64,000 bases of DNA, from NCBI GenBank assembly GCA_963616935.1, contig CAVEMS010000006.1, positions 39,390 through 103,389 on the forward strand. The letters run 5' to 3'. This document shows positions 61,389-64,000 of this stretch, piece after piece. The notes under the pieces were generated by a model. That model did not search any database. It saw only the letters and a program-made list of their open reading frames with translations, and was not told the DNA's origin. The number at the start of each line of letters is the position of its first letter. The first letter of the stretch is position 1. A program made the position numbers and the translations under genes. Origin of the DNA: UBA4951 sp963616935. GTDB taxonomy: Bacteria > Bacillota_I > Bacilli_A > RFN20 > CAG-826.

Positions 61389-61667
61389 TAGTCACAGATG
61401 ATTAGTTTAGTCTGAATTTGTTAATTACGAATTATCAAGATGCTCTAAGCGTTTATCTATCTGCTTCCACTAATTGCTAAGATTGTAAAACAAGCTCGGT
61501 TTACGAAGATCATTCATCGATTACGTCTCTAGTGTAATAAACGTACTTTCAGACCCATGAGCGCATTTCTTGAAGTCGATGACAAAATAAATCGAAACTC
61601 ATCGCATATAGCGGATGCAATTGGATTCAGAATTGGATTTACGCAGCCTTTTGGCTTGCCGTCCTTA
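61389..61667. other. Intergenic stretch, no gene seen
   Basis: No open frame with a start and a ribosome-binding site on either strand. A weak AGCC/GGCT hairpin lies just past the end of the interrupted gene at 61668. Otherwise nothing is recognisable. Confidence 0.5.
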
Positions 61668-62102
61668 TTACTTTTCAAAAGTCTTTAACTCGCCTATAAC
61701 CTTATTCAAATAATTGATTTCGTCTTCAGCTAATTCATCAACTGCAAATGAATTCAATAATTTATTTTTATCGCTGAAGTGAGTCCAAAAGAGGGCTTTC
61801 AATTCTTCAACTATTTGTTCTTTGCCCGCTTTTGTTTTAAACATTTCACGGAACATGGCAATTTGATTTTGATGTCAGTTATCCCATAAAGTTCCGTCTT
61901 CACTATAGATTTCGCGATATATAGATCTAGATAAGCAAAATTCTAATTCAAGTCATTTAATCGATTCTTCATATTTTTACTAATTCAAAAAGCTAAAATC
62001 AGTAACTATATATTGGTTTAAAGCCGGTTTAGATTTACCTTTATTTGTAATCAAAACCATTGTCTTTTTTCCATATCTCAAGATTAAATCGATATGGCTC
62101 AT
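61668..62102 (-). pseudogene. Interrupted gene with four in-frame stop codons
   Basis: One continuous frame of 144 codons runs from the ATG at 62102 to the stop at 61668, broken by TAG (61980-61982), TAA (61977-61979), TGA (61953-61955) and TGA (61875-61877). Between the stops the sequence is plainly protein-like: MSHIDLILRYGKKTMVLITN at the start, LELEFCLSRSIYREIYSEDG in the middle, and QIAMFREMFKTKAGKEQIVE near the end. Both TGAs sit where Trp fits (SIK-x-LELEF, LWDN-x-HQNQ), and TAG-TAA would be Gln-Gln. All four can arise by single C:G to T:A changes. The family is not recognised. It begins 5 nt after the preceding gene's stop. Confidence 0.7.
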
Positions 62103-62107
62103 GCCGT

Positions 62108-62581
62108 TTATGATTCTTGAGCTATTTGCTTTCCGTTCTTATCAAATAATCTTACGACCCTCCACCTAATTTTATTTGCGGATTTTCTATATTCTTTTTG
62201 TTGCTTTGAAATAACATACCTAAAGCATTTAAGCGCTTCTTCCTTTGAACAATTTAAATACAAAACAGGTTCTTTTGTTTCGTCGCCGTTGTCTAGCGTT
62301 ACAGTAAAGTCAGCTTTATTTTTATCGATAGTTTTGCATCTGCTAACAAAACTTATCAATTCATTTTCAATCGCGGTTATTTTGTCATCAATTTCTTTTT
62401 GCAATTCAGGCCTTTTGAATTTTAAATAGCCATTGAGAAACGGATCAAACATAAATCCACCATCAAAAGTATCTCCGGCAAATTTAACGTGAACGAAACC
62501 GTTTTCATCAACCCTTGTAATTGTTCCGTTTCTATTTTGAGAATCAATTACTGTTTCACCAATTAATTTGCTGTAATCCAT
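62108..62581 (-). CDS. Unknown 157-residue protein
   Basis: No family recognised. The N-terminal third (residues about 5-50, GETVIDSQNRNGTITRVDENGFVHVKF is the core pattern in pieces) reads as a small beta barrel, similar in style to SH3/KOW-like modules. A coiled helix follows (KEIDDKITAIENELISFVSR), then a C-terminal basic helix (KEYRKSANKIRWRVVRLFD). No catalytic motif. GGAG lies 10 nt before the ATG. The frame is intact, unlike its neighbours on both sides. Confidence 0.6.
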   Translation of the reverse strand: MDYSKLIGETVIDSQNRNGTITRVDENGFVHVKFAGDTFDGGFMFDPFLNGYLKFKRPELQKEIDDKITAIENELISFVSRCKTIDKNKADFTVTLDNGDETKEPVLYLNCSKEEALKCFRYVISKQQKEYRKSANKIRWRVVRLFDKNGKQIAQES

Positions 62582-62748
62582 AATATTTTTTCTCCAATTT
62601 ATATTTCTAACTTAAAGACATCGAGGCTCGCAAGAAGTTTGTGCAAAAATCATCCTAGAAAAGACCAATCACTAAGCTGAATGAATGGCAGAAAAAATGC
62701 CTTATAATTGCATCGTTAGGCTTTTAATAATAAGAAATCGAAAGTGAA

Positions 62749-63450
62749 TTAGTAGCCTCTCTTATTTCTTATATCTTGTTCTGAAATGCCTCCTTGGGGT
62801 TTGTCAAAAGCGTTATGGCATGTTTTGCATAAAAAGAATATATGTTGATTGATGGGCAAATGTGCATTTTTGAATCTTTCGAAAAAATCCTCTAAATTGA
62901 CCTTGTATAAATTTGGATTTGTTTTATCTTTGAAATTTTTATCCAGTATATCTTTAATAATAATTGGTCTGTCTATTATGTGCGCAGATTGCAATTCCGC
63001 AGATTTGTCACAAAATTCGCAAATAGATTTATGACTTTCGCGCTCACCTTTACAAAAGATATTAACTTGGTTTCTGCATGCAGGGCCTATAAATCTTTTA
63101 AAATCTTCAAAAGAGCCTTCGAAAGACGCAGAACTTTTTGGCTTGTTTGCGGAGTAATTAATTTGACTTAAATATTCAACAAATTCGCACAATGCGTTTT
63201 TTAATGATTGCAACCCAGAATAATAATCGCCATCAATCACAATATCAGCTTTAGGCTCTGCACCGTCTCTTTGATCGCATTTTGTGTAAGTTAATGAGTC
63301 AATTAGCGACTAACATTTGTCTAAAGAATATTCGCTTAAAATATTGCAGTATTTATCTATTCTTTTAATTCTTGCTATTTTAGATTTACAAGTATTCAAC
63401 TTATAGCTTTGTTTAAGAAATTGCTCGTAATCTTCGATAATTTTTTCCAT
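62749..63450 (-). pseudogene. HNH-like protein gene interrupted by one amber codon
   Basis: An ATG at 63448-63450 with GGAGAAG upstream opens a frame (MEKIIEDYEQF) that meets TAG at 63310-63312 after 46 codons and then runs on in the same frame to 62749, 234 codons in all. The downstream part has CEFCDKSAELQSAH and CKTCHNAF, a Cys/His arrangement like HNH endonucleases with a zinc ribbon. The TAG follows SEYSLDKC and precedes SLIDSLTYTKC. It may be a recent nonsense mutation, a CAG to TAG change, or a read-through site. A shorter product starting at 63240 lacks a clear ribosome-binding site. Confidence 0.7.
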
Positions 63451-63885
63451 ATATCTTCTCCTGCATATTACTGTAATCGATAGACGTAAAAATCACAAGA
63501 ATTTCGCGTATTTTATGAGCCGCATGCACTTCGTTCGTTTTGTCAGATGAACGTCGTCGATCGTTTTTTTCTTTTCGTTCAGACTGGCGTGAATCTCGCC
63601 GGTTTGTTACTGCGACATAGTCTTCATACGCTTTCAAGCGTCGTTACGTCTTCTTAAGTTTGATTTTTATTACGAATCTGTTCTTCCTTAATCATCGATG
63701 CGGACCATTCGTCCGTTGTCCACGAAAACGGTCGTATGATAAACGTGGCGCTCGGTCCCTTTTGCTTGGCTTGAACAAACAAATGCAGGAGCAATGCGCT
63801 TTTTAGCTTGTCGGGCTCGAATGGGCGAAGATCATCGCATCAAATCAGGAAACACATTGTCGTCATCAATGAACACATCATTTTT
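63451..63885. other. Region without an intact gene; possible remnant at 63688-63831
   Basis: No intact gene is supported. On the minus strand a 48-codon frame (63688-63831) without a usable start encodes protein-like sequence (RIAPAFVCSSQAK, then RHVYHTTVFVDNGRMVRIDD before its stop). It could be the end of a decayed gene. Other frames here are short and basic and look accidental. Confidence 0.35.
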
Positions 63886-63928
63886 AAAAAAGCGACTTTC
63901 ATGGTAAGAACCACTACTTTGTCGCTTT
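63886..63928 (-). terminator. Terminator of the gene at the right edge
   Basis: On the minus strand AAAGCGAC (63921-63928) pairs with GTCGCTTT (63889-63896), with further TGGT/ACCA pairing inside, and is followed by T-residues. It lies 8 bp past the stop of the partial gene at 63936. Confidence 0.75.
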
Positions 63929-63935
63929 AATTTCG

Positions 63936-64000
63936 TTATCTAACAAGTTCCCCGATTTTCGGATCGCTTTCATAGGCCTCTAGGACCTCTTCCGCTTCCT
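63936..64000 (-). CDS. C-terminal end of a gene cut by the window edge
   Basis: A frame entering from the right edge ends in TAA (63936-63938). The last residues read EAEEVLEAYESDPKIGELVR, codon use like the core genes, and a terminator follows. Too short to identify. It probably marks the return to core chromosome after the accessory island. Confidence 0.6.
   Translation of the reverse strand, partial: EAEEVLEAYESDPKIGELVR

Noticed and set aside
61668..62102. Whole genome using TGA as tryptophan (code 4)
   Set aside because: TGA is the natural stop of ispH, trmK, the second sigma gene, cdd and ybeY, several of them in tight ATGA overlaps with the next gene.
63413..63637. A 74-codon minus-strand frame upstream of the HNH-like gene
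   Set aside because: It overlaps the well-supported HNH start in a different frame, is abnormally basic and lacks a ribosome-binding site.

Overview
The window reads as chromosome from an uncultured low-GC Gram-positive bacterium, probably a Mollicutes-related or Erysipelotrichia-like member of the Bacilli. The evidence is gene content and order. Several blocks match the order seen in Bacillus subtilis: yqeG-yqeH-yhbY-nadD/yqeK-rsfS; ispG-cshB-ispH-nif3-trmK-sigA-dnaG-glycyl-tRNA synthetase-recO-era-cdd-ybeY; lepA-hemW-hrcA-grpE-dnaK-dnaJ-rsmE-mtaB-rpsU; and comEA-comEC-holA-rpsT. NadD is fused to YqeK, glycyl-tRNA synthetase is the single-chain type, and plsY sits beside parE-parC. TGA is used as a normal stop (ispH, trmK, cdd, ybeY, the second sigma gene), so this is not a genetic-code-4 mycoplasma.

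Positions 343-51742 are core genome, mostly on the minus strand in tightly packed operons with 1-23 nt overlaps. parE to rsfS forms one gapless run ending in a terminator. After plsY, yneF/efp, a metallo-beta-lactamase hydrolase and rpmG comes an isoprenoid (ispG, ispH), RNA helicase and replication/transcription block with two adjacent sigma-70 genes. The next blocks cover ribosome maturation and tRNA/rRNA modification (era, ybeY, mtaB, rsmE, rpsU, rpmF), the HrcA/CIRCE heat-shock operon, lepA and fmt, and the competence/replication genes comEA, comEC and holA. Lineage-specific genes sit inside these operons: a C39-peptidase membrane protein without an ABC ATPase, a degenerate Fic-like protein, an unknown gene between rsmE and mtaB, a TM2 protein, and an AMP-ligase fused to a carrier domain.

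Positions 51943-63935 form an accessory island of about 12 kb, more AT-rich between genes and with no Bacillus synteny. It carries a small FtsK-like ATPase, a zinc metallopeptidase, a DUF2779-type nuclease, a second small P-loop ATPase, a 1609-residue reverse transcriptase fused to BspA-type leucine-rich repeats, a predicted structured RNA directly upstream of that gene, and two genes interrupted by in-frame stop codons, one of them HNH-like. The last 65 bases hold the C-terminus of another gene.

The best candidate for an undescribed system is the RT-LRR gene with its leader RNA. The RNA has a plausible promoter whose predicted start falls on the 5' arm of a 7-bp closing stem, and the 3' arm is followed by seven U. 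The fused protein has an intact RT catalytic triad, no signal peptide and its own terminator. Other points worth checking are an EF-P without its modifiable loop lysine, a divergent second sigma factor, and operon-leading genes that lack Shine-Dalgarno sequences and have -10-like boxes 6-12 nt before the ATG.
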